DNA of 64,000 nucleotides from contig NZ_KQ948025.1 in the NCBI RefSeq assembly GCF_001513965.1, forward strand, positions 201,229 through 265,228, read 5' to 3'. The notes under the pieces were generated by a model. That model saw nothing but the letters and a program-made list of their open reading frames with translations. It had not been told where the DNA came from and did no database searches. Positions 23,142 through 31,513 of the stretch are shown piece after piece (within the stretch, counting starts at the first letter, position 1; each line of letters opens with the position of its first letter). This stretch comes from Streptomyces cellostaticus. Lineage in GTDB: Bacteria; Actinomycetota; Actinomycetes; Streptomycetales; Streptomycetaceae. A program made the translations under genes and the position numbers.

Positions 23142-23462
23142 TTAACGCTGGGCGCCCTTCCGGCAGGCGGTCATGGCGTGCTCGTGCTTCACACCCAGGG
23201 CCTTCAGATTGTGAAGGCAGACTTCGAGTGAGGTCTGCGAGCCCTCGCCGCGGTCAGCCCTGGTGCATTCCGCGGCGGCCTTGCCGCCCACGGGCACGTT
23301 GTAGCCCTTGCTCCGCAGGTACTGCTGGCAGTCCCAGGAGAACGCCTGCGCGGGGCCCGCCGTGAGCAGGGGCAGAGAGCCGACGCAAAGGGCGCCGATT
23401 ACTCCCACCGCGGCGCGCTTGGTCCACGGAAGGCGCCTCTTGTTGATGACCGACGATTCCAC
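23142..23462 (-). CDS. Small secreted protein with four cysteines
   Basis: 106 residues from the GTG at 23462 with AGGAAAG upstream. The signal peptide (KRAAVGVIGALCVGSLPLL, then TAGPAQA) precedes a mature part of about 66 residues starting FSWDCQQYL, with four Cys that can form two disulfides (WDC, AEC, EVC, TAC). The rest is basic and ends RKGAQR. The function is unknown. It lies just outside attR and so is probably chromosomal. Confidence 0.75.
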   Translation of the reverse strand: MESSVINKRRLPWTKRAAVGVIGALCVGSLPLLTAGPAQAFSWDCQQYLRSKGYNVPVGGKAAAECTRADRGEGSQTSLEVCLHNLKALGVKHEHAMTACRKGAQR

Positions 23463-23684
23463 GATGTTCTTTCCTTTCGTCTCGTCTCAGGGCGCGTGGC
23501 CGACTTGCAACCTGATGGCAGCCTGAGCCGAGTTTCCCCGTTTTCGTAGCGGCCGGATTATGTGATTCCGGCTGCGGTCGGGATGGTCGGCGGCCACGGT
23601 ACATGGTCGTGAATCGGCCAGCCAGCCTGCCCCAGCCGACTGAACTCCCCATCACCGAACCGGCGTTGGGACTTCACCATTGCT

Positions 23685-24275
23685 TCACATGTCCCCCTGA
23701 ACCAGGGCGTGCAGATGCTGGTCATGCCACCCGTCCGCATGCAGCAGAGCGCCGCGCATCGTGCCCTCGAAGGCGTATCCGGCCTTCTCCGCGACCCGGC
23801 AGGACGCCGGGTTGGCCACCGAGTGGCACAGCCGCAGCCGGTGCAGCCCGAGGTCGTCCAGCGCCCAGCGGCTGAGCCGCCTGGTCGCCTCGACCACCAC
23901 GCCCCCGCCGCGTGCCGCGGGCAGCACCCAGTAGACGATCTCGGCGCTGCCGCCCACCAGATCGACGTCGTTCCAGCCGATCAGCCCGACGGCCTCACCG
24001 CCGTCCTGCCCGGCGACGGCCCAGACGGCGCCCTGCTCGGCCCGCCAGCGCTCGTGCATGCGCTCGATCCTCTGGCGCGCGTCCTCCGGTGACTCCACCA
24101 CCAGGAGGTTCCACTGCCGGATCGCCGGATCCTGGCCGGCGGCCACCAGGGCGCCGGCGTCGGCCGGGCGCCAGGGGCGCAGCTCCAGGCCCCGGGGCAG
24201 GGGAAGCACCGGCTGGTCGCTGCGGGCCATGTGCCCCGCGGGGACGACGGCCGGTATGGGTGCGTTGTGGATCAT
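23685..24275 (-). CDS. GNAT family acetyltransferase (RimJ/RimL-like)
   Basis: 196 residues. RimJ/L-type layout: LELRPWRPADAGALVAAGQD, then VGLIGWNDVD, VYWVLPAARGGGVVVEATRR (acetyl-CoA loop, here Gly-rich), RLRLCHSVANPASCRVAEKA and GYAFEGTMRG. It is predicted to acetylate N-termini or small amines. The first 15-20 residues may not be translated (an ATG at residue 16 exists). It has no operon partner. Confidence 0.85.
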   Translation of the reverse strand: MIHNAPIPAVVPAGHMARSDQPVLPLPRGLELRPWRPADAGALVAAGQDPAIRQWNLLVVESPEDARQRIERMHERWRAEQGAVWAVAGQDGGEAVGLIGWNDVDLVGGSAEIVYWVLPAARGGGVVVEATRRLSRWALDDLGLHRLRLCHSVANPASCRVAEKAGYAFEGTMRGALLHADGWHDQHLHALVQGDM

Positions 24276-24339
24276 CGCGGCATCGTGTCACGGCGCCGGA
24301 TCCGGCGGAACTCGATATCGACGCCATGCCGTGCCGTGC

Positions 24340-24380
24340 CATGAGCCTGAGGCCGTGCCATGTCATAAGCCGGAGGCCGT
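24340..24380. repeat. Short direct repeat upstream of the copper-binding protein gene
   Basis: CATGAGCCTGAGGCCGT (24340-24356) recurs as CATAAGCCGGAGGCCGT (24364-24380), period 24, in the 272-base gap between 24276 and 24547. Shorter GCCGTGCC runs precede it. Nothing else is recognised in this gap except the Shine-Dalgarno of the next gene. Confidence 0.55.
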
Positions 24381-24547
24381 AACTCCAATGGCCCTGCCTC
24401 GGCACCCTGGGTGGCCTGCCGGGGACTCTGCGTCGTGTGGCAACTGGTGGGAATTGTTCGGGTCCGCCCGATGGCGCGGGGCGGCGGGCGGGCGTAGGAC
24501 GGAAGGGCACGGGGCCCGCCCCGGGCTCCCGCCCCCCAGGAGGAGCC

Positions 24548-24910
24548 ATGACCCAGCCCGGAACCATGACCGCCATGACCAAGCAGATGCAGGACTGCGT
24601 CGAGGCCTGCATGAGCTGCCACGGCATCTGCGAGGAGACCATGAGCTCCTGCATGCAGATGGGCGGCCAGGCCCAGATGCAGATCATGCGCGCGCTCATG
24701 GACTGCTCCGAGACGACCCGCATGTGCGCCGACATGATGATGCGGCGCTCGCCGATGTCGCCCGAGATGTGCGCGATGTGCGCCAAAGCCTGCGACATGT
24801 GCGCCGAGGCGTGTATGTCCATGCCCGACGACCCCCAGATGATGCGCTGTGCCGAGGCGTGTCGCCGCTGTGCGGAGATGTGCCGGGCGATGGCGGGCGC
24901 CAAGATGTGA
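24548..24910 (+). CDS. Four-helix bundle copper-binding protein (Csp/DUF326-like)
   Basis: 120 residues from an ATG with AGGAGG upstream. It is extremely Cys/Met rich, with repeated CxxxC and CxxC pairs along helices: DCVEACMSCHGICEE, CADMMM, CAMCAKACDMCAEACM, CAEACRRCAEMC. This is the hallmark of Csp proteins that store Cu(I) on the inside of a helical tube. With no signal peptide it would be the cytosolic Csp3 type. It stands alone; copper-responsive control was not identified. Confidence 0.92.
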   Translation: MTQPGTMTAMTKQMQDCVEACMSCHGICEETMSSCMQMGGQAQMQIMRALMDCSETTRMCADMMMRRSPMSPEMCAMCAKACDMCAEACMSMPDDPQMMRCAEACRRCAEMCRAMAGAKM

Positions 24911-24927
24911 CCCCCGCCTGAACGCAG

Positions 24928-24955
24928 TCGAGGGCACCCTGCCGGGTGCCCTCGA
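24928..24955. terminator. Two-way hairpin terminator
   Basis: Arms 24928-24938 (TCGAGGGCACC) and 24945-24955 are perfectly complementary, between convergent genes ending at 24910 and 24973. Confidence 0.85.
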
Positions 24956-24972
24956 ACGGTGGTGCGTGGTGG

Positions 24973-26298
24973 TCAGTTGCCGGAGACCGTGACCGCCTGG
25001 TCGTTCTTCAGCTCGTCCACCAGCGTCTTCACCTTCGCCTTGTCCCAGACGAGGTTGCCGCCGGTGGAGCCGGAGATCGGCATGTTCATGGACTTGCCGT
25101 CGCCGCTGCTGACGCCCTTCATCGCCCAGAACATGGAGGCCAGGTCCCACAGGGACATGTCCTTGTCGACGATCAGGGAGTCCAGCCCCGCGCCCATGGT
25201 CGGGTAGAACTTGAACGGGTTGAGGACGGTCGACGGCGTGGCCACCTGGTGGGCCAGGGCCGCCAGGAACTTCTGCTGGTTCTTGGTGCGCTGGAGGTCG
25301 GAGGCCGCGAAGGCGTGCCGGGTGCGGACGAAGGCCAGGGCCTGCTCGCCGTTCAGCGTCTGCTTGCCCGCCTTGAAGTCCGCGCCCGAGTACTTGTCCT
25401 TGAAGGCCTGGTCGATGGTGATGTCGACGCCGCCCACCGCGTCCACGATCTTCGCGAAGCCCTGGAAGCCGATCTCGCAGTAGTGGTCGATGTGCAGTCC
25501 GGTGTTGTACTCGATCGTGCGGACCAGCAGGGTCGGGCCGTCGAACGCGTACGCCGCGTTCAGCTTGTTCTGGCCCATGGCGGGACGGATCTTGCCCGAC
25601 GTCGAACCGCGGAAGGTCGGAATCGTCACATTCGAGTCGCGGGGCAGCGAGATCAGTGTGTCGCCGTTGTCCCCGACGTGCAGGATCATCATCGAGTCCG
25701 TGCGCTTTCCGGGCGCGCCTCCGGTGTGCAGCTTCTTCTCGTCCGCCTTGGACATGCCCTCACGGCTGTCCGAGCCGACGATCAGGTAGTTCGTGCCCGA
25801 GCCGGACTCCGGCCGGTCGATGACCTTCGACAGGTCGACCTCGCGGCGCAGCTTGGAGTCGGCCCAGAAGTACGTCGCCACCGAGGTGACGATCAGCACG
25901 GTGGCCAGCGTGAGCGCGGTCCACTTGATCCGGCGCCGCCAGTTCGGGGCGGAGCGGGGGCCGCGGGCAGGCCCTCCCTGCGGGCCGCCGGGCCCGCCCG
26001 AGCCGCCGCCCGGCGCGCCGTACACCTGGCCCGTGTTGTAGCCACTGTCGTAGTCGCCGTAGCCGGCGCCCTCGTCGTATCCCTGGCCGTCGGTGTACGA
26101 CGGCTGCTGCGGGACCCCGGCGCCGTACGGCGGTGCCGACGGGCCGGGGGTGCCGTACGCGGGCTGCCCGGGCGGTACCGCCGGGCCGCGCCGCACCTGA
26201 CGCATCACGCGGGCACCTTCCGGCTGCGCGCCGCCACTGCCGCGTCCGTAGCGCGGACCGCGGTTGTCGTCGGACCATCCCTCGGGCCAGTCATTCAT
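24973..26298 (-). CDS. LCP family (LytR-CpsA-Psr) cell-wall ligase 1
   Basis: 441 residues from the ATG at 26298. A disordered Gly/Pro/Tyr-rich cytoplasmic part (about 1-115), one membrane helix (WTALTLATVLIVTSVATYF) and the extracellular LCP domain: LIVGSDSREGM, RTDSMMILHV, LISLPRDSNV, NKLNAAYAFDGP, VDAVGGVDI, LAFVRTRHAFAASDLQRTKNQQ. LCP enzymes move glycopolymers from polyprenyl phosphate to peptidoglycan. It lacks the LytR_C domain found in copies 2 to 4. First of five neighbouring paralogs. Confidence 0.92.
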   Translation of the reverse strand: MNDWPEGWSDDNRGPRYGRGSGGAQPEGARVMRQVRRGPAVPPGQPAYGTPGPSAPPYGAGVPQQPSYTDGQGYDEGAGYGDYDSGYNTGQVYGAPGGGSGGPGGPQGGPARGPRSAPNWRRRIKWTALTLATVLIVTSVATYFWADSKLRREVDLSKVIDRPESGSGTNYLIVGSDSREGMSKADEKKLHTGGAPGKRTDSMMILHVGDNGDTLISLPRDSNVTIPTFRGSTSGKIRPAMGQNKLNAAYAFDGPTLLVRTIEYNTGLHIDHYCEIGFQGFAKIVDAVGGVDITIDQAFKDKYSGADFKAGKQTLNGEQALAFVRTRHAFAASDLQRTKNQQKFLAALAHQVATPSTVLNPFKFYPTMGAGLDSLIVDKDMSLWDLASMFWAMKGVSSGDGKSMNMPISGSTGGNLVWDKAKVKTLVDELKNDQAVTVSGN

Positions 26299-26417
26299 GC
26301 GCCCCAGTGTGCAGGGCGGCGCCGTGTGCCTTACAAGGGGTGTCGGAAAATCAGAGCGGCGCTGTTGCGAAGCTGACACAAATTCCGCGAATGTCGCTTC
26401 GGCATAAGGTGGAGGTC

Positions 26418-26966
26418 ATGACAGACCAGGCCCCGGACGCGGATCCGGACATCGCGGGCAAGCCGACGTCCGCCTCCCGCACCACCCTCAGCCACATCAT
26501 GACCCACAACGACACCAACCTGCTGGGCACGGTGCACGGCGGTGTGATCATGAAGCTGGTGGACGACGCGGCGGGCGCGGTGGCCGGCCGGCACTCCGGC
26601 GGTCCCGCGGTCACCGCGTCCATGGACGAGATGGCCTTCCTGGAACCGGTCCGCGTGGGTGATCTGGTCCATGTGAAGGCCCAGGTCAACTGGACCGGCC
26701 GGACCTCGATGGAGGTCGGCGTCCGGGTTCTGGCCGAGCGCTGGAACGAGTCGACCCCGGCGACCCAGGTCGGCTCGGCCTATCTGGTCTTCGCGGCCGT
26801 GGACGCCGACGGCAAGCCGCGCCGGGTGCCCCCGGTGGTCCCGGAGACCGAGCGCGACCGCCGCCGCTGCCAGGAGGCCCAGATCCGCCGCACCCACCGC
26901 CTGGCCCGCCGCCGGGCCATCCGCGAGCTGCGCGAGAAGCGGGCGGCTGAGGGCTTCGAGGACTAG
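26418..26966 (+). CDS. Acyl-CoA thioesterase, hotdog fold
   Basis: 182 residues from the ATG at 26418 with GGAGG five bases upstream. Hotdog landmarks: HIMTHNDTNLLGTVHGGVIM (catalytic loop) and KLVDDAAGAVAGRH, then SMDEMAFLEPVRVGDLVHV, as in YciA/BACH-type enzymes. The C-terminus is a long Arg/Glu helix. It hydrolyses acyl-CoA to free acid; chain length is unknown. It is divergent from LCP 1 with 119 bases between, and convergent with LCP 2. Confidence 0.92.
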   Translation: MTDQAPDADPDIAGKPTSASRTTLSHIMTHNDTNLLGTVHGGVIMKLVDDAAGAVAGRHSGGPAVTASMDEMAFLEPVRVGDLVHVKAQVNWTGRTSMEVGVRVLAERWNESTPATQVGSAYLVFAAVDADGKPRRVPPVVPETERDRRRCQEAQIRRTHRLARRRAIRELREKRAAEGFED

Positions 26967-27057
26967 AGGAGCAGCAGGAGAAGGATGTGCCCTTCGTGAT
27001 CCCGGGGGTCGGCCAAGCCGGGTGAGTGCGCATACGGTGCCCGGTTCCCGGTTGTGC

Positions 27058-28560
27058 CTACGCCCCGCCCGAGCACACCACCTCGTTGCCGCGCACCACG
27101 TTCTGCTCCGGCTTGCCCGGGTCCTCGAGCTCCACCTTGCGCACCTTGCCGGCGTCCTTGAAGTCCACGCCGACGGTCACCCTCAGCATCGGACCCATGC
27201 CCGGTACCGGGCGCAGCTCGCTGCCGGGCAGGGCCGCGACCAGGGAGCGGGCGGAGCGGTCCCAGTGCGGGTCGTAGGAGATCACCGTGCGCCTGACGTC
27301 GTGGACGGCCGCGGTGACCGGCTGGTGGGTGGTGGCGAAACCGGCCGTCGCGAGTGCCGCGTCGAGCCGCTTGGCCAGTCCGGCCGTAGCGGTGCCGTTC
27401 TCCAGCTGGACCCGGATCTGCCGTGGGTCGACCTCCACCGGCACCGGCCTCGGCGCGGCGGCGCGGTGCGGGCGGTCCGCGGTGAGCGGCTGGTCGTCGC
27501 GCAGGGCCTGGAAGAGCTTGCCGGCCGCCACCGGGTCCCATTTCAGGGTGGAGCCGACGCCCTTGACCTGGTAGTTCATCTGCCCGATGGGCACGGTGGT
27601 GAACTCGGAGGAGGACGGGGAGAAGTTCCGCATCGCCCGGCCGAGGTCGAGCAGCTCGTCCGTGCCGAAGCCCTCGTCCGCCCGCACCGAGCCGAGCACC
27701 GCCCGGGTCACGTCCCTGAACCGCATCGGGTTCAGCAGCACCCCGGAGGAGCTGGCCTGCTCGATCAGCGCGGCCAGGAACCGCTGCTGTCGTTTCATCC
27801 GGCCCAGGTCGCTGGCCCCGTCGAGGTGCCGGGCGCGCACGTACTGCAGTGCCTGGCCGCCGCCCAGGAGGTGGGTGCCGGCCGCGAGGTCGAGGCCGGT
27901 GTATGCGTCCTTCAGCGGTGTCGCCGTACAGACCTGGACCCCGCCGAGGACGTCCACGGTCTTCATGAAACTGGTGAAGTCGACCTCCAGATAGTGGTCG
28001 ATCTTCACATGGGTCATGGCCTCGACCGTGCCGACGGTCAGCTGGGGGCCGCCCTCGGCGTACGCCGCGTTCAGCCTGATGGGGTGCGGGCCGTGCCGCT
28101 GCCCGGTGGCCGCGTCGACGCGCGCGGGCACCTCGGCGTAGGAGTCGCGGGGCAGGCTCACCACGGTCGCCCGCTCCCGGTCGTCCGAGATGTGCACGAT
28201 CATGATCGTGTCGGTGCAGTGGCAGGGCTGGCCGCCCAGCCGGTACGCGCGCCGCTGCGCCTCGCTGATCTTGTCGCGGCCGTCGGTGCCGACCAGCAGG
28301 ACGTTCATGCCGTGCCCCGCGCGGGGCCGGTTCTTCATGTCCTTGAAGGCGTCGACCCGGGCGATGCCGGCGTCCAGGCTGGTGACGACCGCGTGGCCGA
28401 TGCCGGCGGAGGCGAGCACCACCACGGACAGCGTGGTCACCGCCCGCATGGCCCAGCGCGGCCGCCGGGGCCGCACGGCCCGTTCGGGTGGCCTGGGCAC
28501 ACGGCGGGGCGGCTGCGGTCGGCGCTGCGGCCGGGCAGGGGACCGTGGCGGGCTGGGCAA
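27058..28560 (-). CDS. LCP family cell-wall ligase 2 with LytR_C domain
   Basis: About 500 residues. I chose a TTG at 28560 because GGAGGTG lies just upstream; no ATG/GTG fits better. A Pro/Arg-rich head and one membrane helix (LSVVVLASAGIGHAVVTSL) precede the LCP domain: VLLVGTDGRDKI, CTDTIMIVHIS, VVSLPRDSYAE, IRLNAAYAEGGP, VDVLGGVQVC, LQYVRARHLDGASDLGRMKRQQ. From about residue 365 a LytR_C-type domain follows (IRVQLENGTATAGLAKRLD). Likely role: attaching wall polymers to peptidoglycan. A cytoplasmic membrane-anchored, extracellular enzyme. Confidence 0.88.
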   Translation of the reverse strand: MPSPPRSPARPQRRPQPPRRVPRPPERAVRPRRPRWAMRAVTTLSVVVLASAGIGHAVVTSLDAGIARVDAFKDMKNRPRAGHGMNVLLVGTDGRDKISEAQRRAYRLGGQPCHCTDTIMIVHISDDRERATVVSLPRDSYAEVPARVDAATGQRHGPHPIRLNAAYAEGGPQLTVGTVEAMTHVKIDHYLEVDFTSFMKTVDVLGGVQVCTATPLKDAYTGLDLAAGTHLLGGGQALQYVRARHLDGASDLGRMKRQQRFLAALIEQASSSGVLLNPMRFRDVTRAVLGSVRADEGFGTDELLDLGRAMRNFSPSSSEFTTVPIGQMNYQVKGVGSTLKWDPVAAGKLFQALRDDQPLTADRPHRAAAPRPVPVEVDPRQIRVQLENGTATAGLAKRLDAALATAGFATTHQPVTAAVHDVRRTVISYDPHWDRSARSLVAALPGSELRPVPGMGPMLRVTVGVDFKDAGKVRKVELEDPGKPEQNVVRGNEVVCSGGA

Positions 28561-28687
28561 AGGACACCTCCGGACGACGGCCGTACGTGGGATCCGTGAG
28601 CACCGTAGGCCGATACGATCCTCAGCCCGCCTCTCAGCCCCGGCGGCGCGCACCGGTGTCCCCCGTTCGCGGTAACGTGAGCGTCCT

Positions 28688-29716
28688 ATGAACGCCAAGC
28701 CCGACGTGCGCCTCCCCGCCGTTTCTGTGATCATGCCGGTCCTCAACGAGGAGCGGCATCTGCGCGGGGCCGTCCAAGCGATCCTCGCGCAGGAGTACGC
28801 CGGCGAGATGGAGGTCGTGATCGCCCTCGGTCCGTCCACGGACCGCACGGACGAGATCGCCGCTCAGCTCGTGGCCGACGACGCGCGTGTACACACCGTC
28901 CCGAACCCGACCGGCCGCACCCCTGCCGCGCTGAACGCGGCGATCAAGGCCTCCCGGCACCCGATCGTGGTGCGCGTCGACGGCCACGGCATGCTCTCGC
29001 CGAACTACATCGCCACCGCCGTACGGCTCCTGGAGGAGACCGGCGCGCAGAACGTCGGCGGCATCATGCACGCCGAGGGCGAGAACGACTGGGAGCACGC
29101 GGTCGCCGCCGCGATGACCTCGAAGATCGGTGTCGGCAACGCGGCCTTCCACACGGGTGGCGAGGCCGGGCCCGCCGAGACCGTCTACCTCGGGGTGTTC
29201 CGCCGCGAGGCCCTGGAGCAGCAGGGCGGCTACAACGAGGAGTTCATCCGCGCCCAGGACTGGGAGCTGAACTTCCGGATCCGTGAGGCGGGTGGCCTGA
29301 TCTGGTTCTCGCCCGAGCTGAGGGTGTCGTACCGGCCGCGGCCGAGCGTGAAGGCGCTCGCCAAGCAGTACAAGGACTACGGCCGCTGGCGCCACGTCGT
29401 CGCCCGCTACCACGAGGGCTCCATCAACCTGCGCTACCTCGCCCCGCCGACGGCGGTGTGCGCGATCGCCGTGGGTACCGTGGTGGGCGCGGCCCTCACG
29501 CCCTGGGGCTTCGTGATCCCGGGCGGCTACCTGGCGGCGATCGTGGCGGGCTCGGTGCCGGCCGGCCGGGGACTGCCCCTGAAGGCCCGGCTGCAGATTC
29601 CGGTGGCCCTGGCCACCATGCACATGACGTGGGGCTGGGGGTTCCTGACGAGCCCGAAGTCCCTGGCGAAGCGAGTCATCGCCTCGCGCCGGCCGGCGGT
29701 GCTGAGCACCCGCTGA
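28688..29716 (+). CDS. Family 2 glycosyltransferase
   Basis: 342 residues. GT-A fold: VSVIMPVLNEERHLRGAVQA, ALGPSTDRTDE, VVRVDGHGMLSPNYI (a DGH takes the place of DxD), and the acceptor-side motif YNEEFIRAQDWELNFRIRE (ED/QDWE). C-terminal hydrophobic segments (TAVCAIAVGTVVGAALTPW and others) anchor it. It transfers a sugar from a nucleotide donor to a lipid or wall acceptor. It sits among LCP genes, so a wall-polymer role is likely. It is divergent from LCP 2. Confidence 0.9.
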   Translation: MNAKPDVRLPAVSVIMPVLNEERHLRGAVQAILAQEYAGEMEVVIALGPSTDRTDEIAAQLVADDARVHTVPNPTGRTPAALNAAIKASRHPIVVRVDGHGMLSPNYIATAVRLLEETGAQNVGGIMHAEGENDWEHAVAAAMTSKIGVGNAAFHTGGEAGPAETVYLGVFRREALEQQGGYNEEFIRAQDWELNFRIREAGGLIWFSPELRVSYRPRPSVKALAKQYKDYGRWRHVVARYHEGSINLRYLAPPTAVCAIAVGTVVGAALTPWGFVIPGGYLAAIVAGSVPAGRGLPLKARLQIPVALATMHMTWGWGFLTSPKSLAKRVIASRRPAVLSTR

Positions 29717-29725
29717 GCACGGTGC

Positions 29726-29774
29726 GCAAAGCCGAGGGGCTCGCCGTCCTTGACGGCGAGCCCCTCGGCTTTGC
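29726..29774. terminator. Two-way hairpin, perfect 23-bp stem
   Basis: Arms 29726-29748 and 29752-29774 are fully complementary around a three-base loop (CTT); outer ends GCAAAGCC and GGCTTTGC. It lies between convergent genes ending at 29716 and 29786 and is the strongest hairpin in the window. Confidence 0.92.
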
Positions 29775-29785
29775 ATACGGCAGGT

Positions 29786-31450
29786 CTACCACTGATAGGG
29801 CTTGTACACGTCCATGCACTGGGAGGAGTCCGAGCCGTTGATGGCGTCGGAGCCGCTGGGCAGGTCGCCGGCCTTCGGGGCTTTCTGCTTGGGGTAGGCC
29901 GTACCCGTGCGCCAGTCCGCGCCGACGACGACCGTGACCCCCGACACGTCGGTCGACCGCTTCACCGCGCTCATCGGGATCCCCAGCGCCTTGGCGACGG
30001 CCTGGGCGTCACCCTCCAGCTCGGCGCTCGGATACTGCACCACCGTCTCGTCCGCGGGCTTCGCCGCGCCCGAGGTGTCGGCCGCCGCCCTGCTGTAGCC
30101 CTGCTGCCCGAGCACCTCGGTGATCGTCCGCGCCCGGTTCGGAACCGGGGCCTCGGTGGAGGTCTGGGTGGCGTTCTGCACCAGTACCCCGAGCCGGCCC
30201 GGGTCGACGGACGGCGTCTTGGCCTTGGACTTGCTCGCGACCTGCTTCGCGCCCGACGTCTTGCCGTTCTTGTCGAAGGGCACGTCGTCGCGGAGCATCT
30301 CCCACAGCCTGTCGGCGTTGGCCTTGTCCGGCACGACGTGCTCGGAGTTCAGCGAGTCCTTGACGTTGGGCATCGTCACCGACGTGATGCGGTCCGACGG
30401 CACCGACTTGAGCTCCATGCCCAGGTCGTACAGCTTCTTGACCGTGCCGATCTCCTCGGACACCTGCAGGGACTTGGTGGCCGCCTCGGCCAGGTCCATC
30501 AGCCGGCCGGTGTCGCTGAAGACGCTCTGCGACTTCAGCGTCCGGATCATCGAGTTCAGGTACATGTGCTGGGCGCGGGCGCGCATCAGGTCACTGCCCC
30601 AGGCGTGCCGCGTCCGCAGCCACTGGAGCGCCTGCACGTCATCGACCTTGTGCTTCCCGGCCTTCATCTTCAGCCCGGAGCCGCCGCGCTGGGCCGGCGT
30701 GGAGTGGTCCCAGACGTTCTGGTTCACACAGACCTCGACGCCGCCGATGGCGTGCGCCATGCTCACCACGCCCGCGAAGTCGATCGTCATCCAGTGGTCG
30801 ATGTAGACCCCGGTGAGGTTCTCCCAGGTGGCCAGCGTGCAGCCGGCCCCGCCCCGGGCCAGGGAGGTGTTGATGATGTCGTTCGTGGCCGCGTAGACCT
30901 TGCCGGTCCGGGGGTCCTTGCACTGGGGTATGGCGACCCGGGTGTCACGCGGGATGCTCACCATGGCGGCGCTCTTGCGGTCGGCCGAGAGGTGGATGAG
31001 CATCTGCACGTCGCCGAGCGGCGGGTTGCCGCGGCTGTCCTTGCTGCCGCCGAGCTTCACGTTCTCGTCGGAGTTACGGCTGTCGGAGCCGATCAGCAGG
31101 ATGTTCAAAGGCGTCTGTCCGGCCGCGTTCGCCGGTGTCCTGTGCGCCTTGGAGTCGTCGCCGCTGCTGCGCTCGCCCTTGCGGATATTGCCGTTGAGGT
31201 GCTCGTAGTACAGGTAGCCGGCTCCCGCCGTGCCGAGTATGACCACCGCCAGCACGGTCGCCGACCAGCGCAGAGCGCGCCGTCGGCGCCGCCGTCCGTC
31301 GGTCTTCGAGCCGCCCTTGCGCCGCCCGCCGCCGTTCCGGCCGGACCCGTCCGACGCGTTCGAGGCCTGCGGTGCGAGCGACATCGTGTCGTCGACCGCA
31401 GGAGCCTCCCCCCGCACATCGCTCTGCGCCAAACTTCCTGCCCTCCCCAC
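29786..31450 (-). CDS. LCP family cell-wall ligase 3 with LytR_C domain
   Basis: 554 residues from a GTG. Basic head (RRRRRRALRW), membrane helix (SATVLAVVILGTAGAGYLYY), LCP domain: ILLIGSDSRNSDENV, VQMLIHLSADRKSAAMVSIP, NDIINTSLARGGAG, HAIGGVEVC, LQWLRTRHAWGSDLMRARAQ. A C-terminal LytR_C-type domain (LGVLVQNATQTSTEAP onward) is followed by a tail ending KPYQW with a lone Cys. Compared with the others it has extra spacing after the GSDSR motif. It presumably attaches a distinct polymer. Confidence 0.9.
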   Translation of the reverse strand: MGRAGSLAQSDVRGEAPAVDDTMSLAPQASNASDGSGRNGGGRRKGGSKTDGRRRRRRALRWSATVLAVVILGTAGAGYLYYEHLNGNIRKGERSSGDDSKAHRTPANAAGQTPLNILLIGSDSRNSDENVKLGGSKDSRGNPPLGDVQMLIHLSADRKSAAMVSIPRDTRVAIPQCKDPRTGKVYAATNDIINTSLARGGAGCTLATWENLTGVYIDHWMTIDFAGVVSMAHAIGGVEVCVNQNVWDHSTPAQRGGSGLKMKAGKHKVDDVQALQWLRTRHAWGSDLMRARAQHMYLNSMIRTLKSQSVFSDTGRLMDLAEAATKSLQVSEEIGTVKKLYDLGMELKSVPSDRITSVTMPNVKDSLNSEHVVPDKANADRLWEMLRDDVPFDKNGKTSGAKQVASKSKAKTPSVDPGRLGVLVQNATQTSTEAPVPNRARTITEVLGQQGYSRAAADTSGAAKPADETVVQYPSAELEGDAQAVAKALGIPMSAVKRSTDVSGVTVVVGADWRTGTAYPKQKAPKAGDLPSGSDAINGSDSSQCMDVYKPYQW

Positions 31451-31513
31451 CCTTGCGCCACGAGCGGGTCCGTCCCGCCCCCAGTTAGACGCACGACGGA
31501 CCCGAAGGGTTAC

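Noticed and set aside
23600..24275. GNAT and small secreted protein as element cargo
   Set aside because: Both lie outside attR and have chromosome-like codon use.
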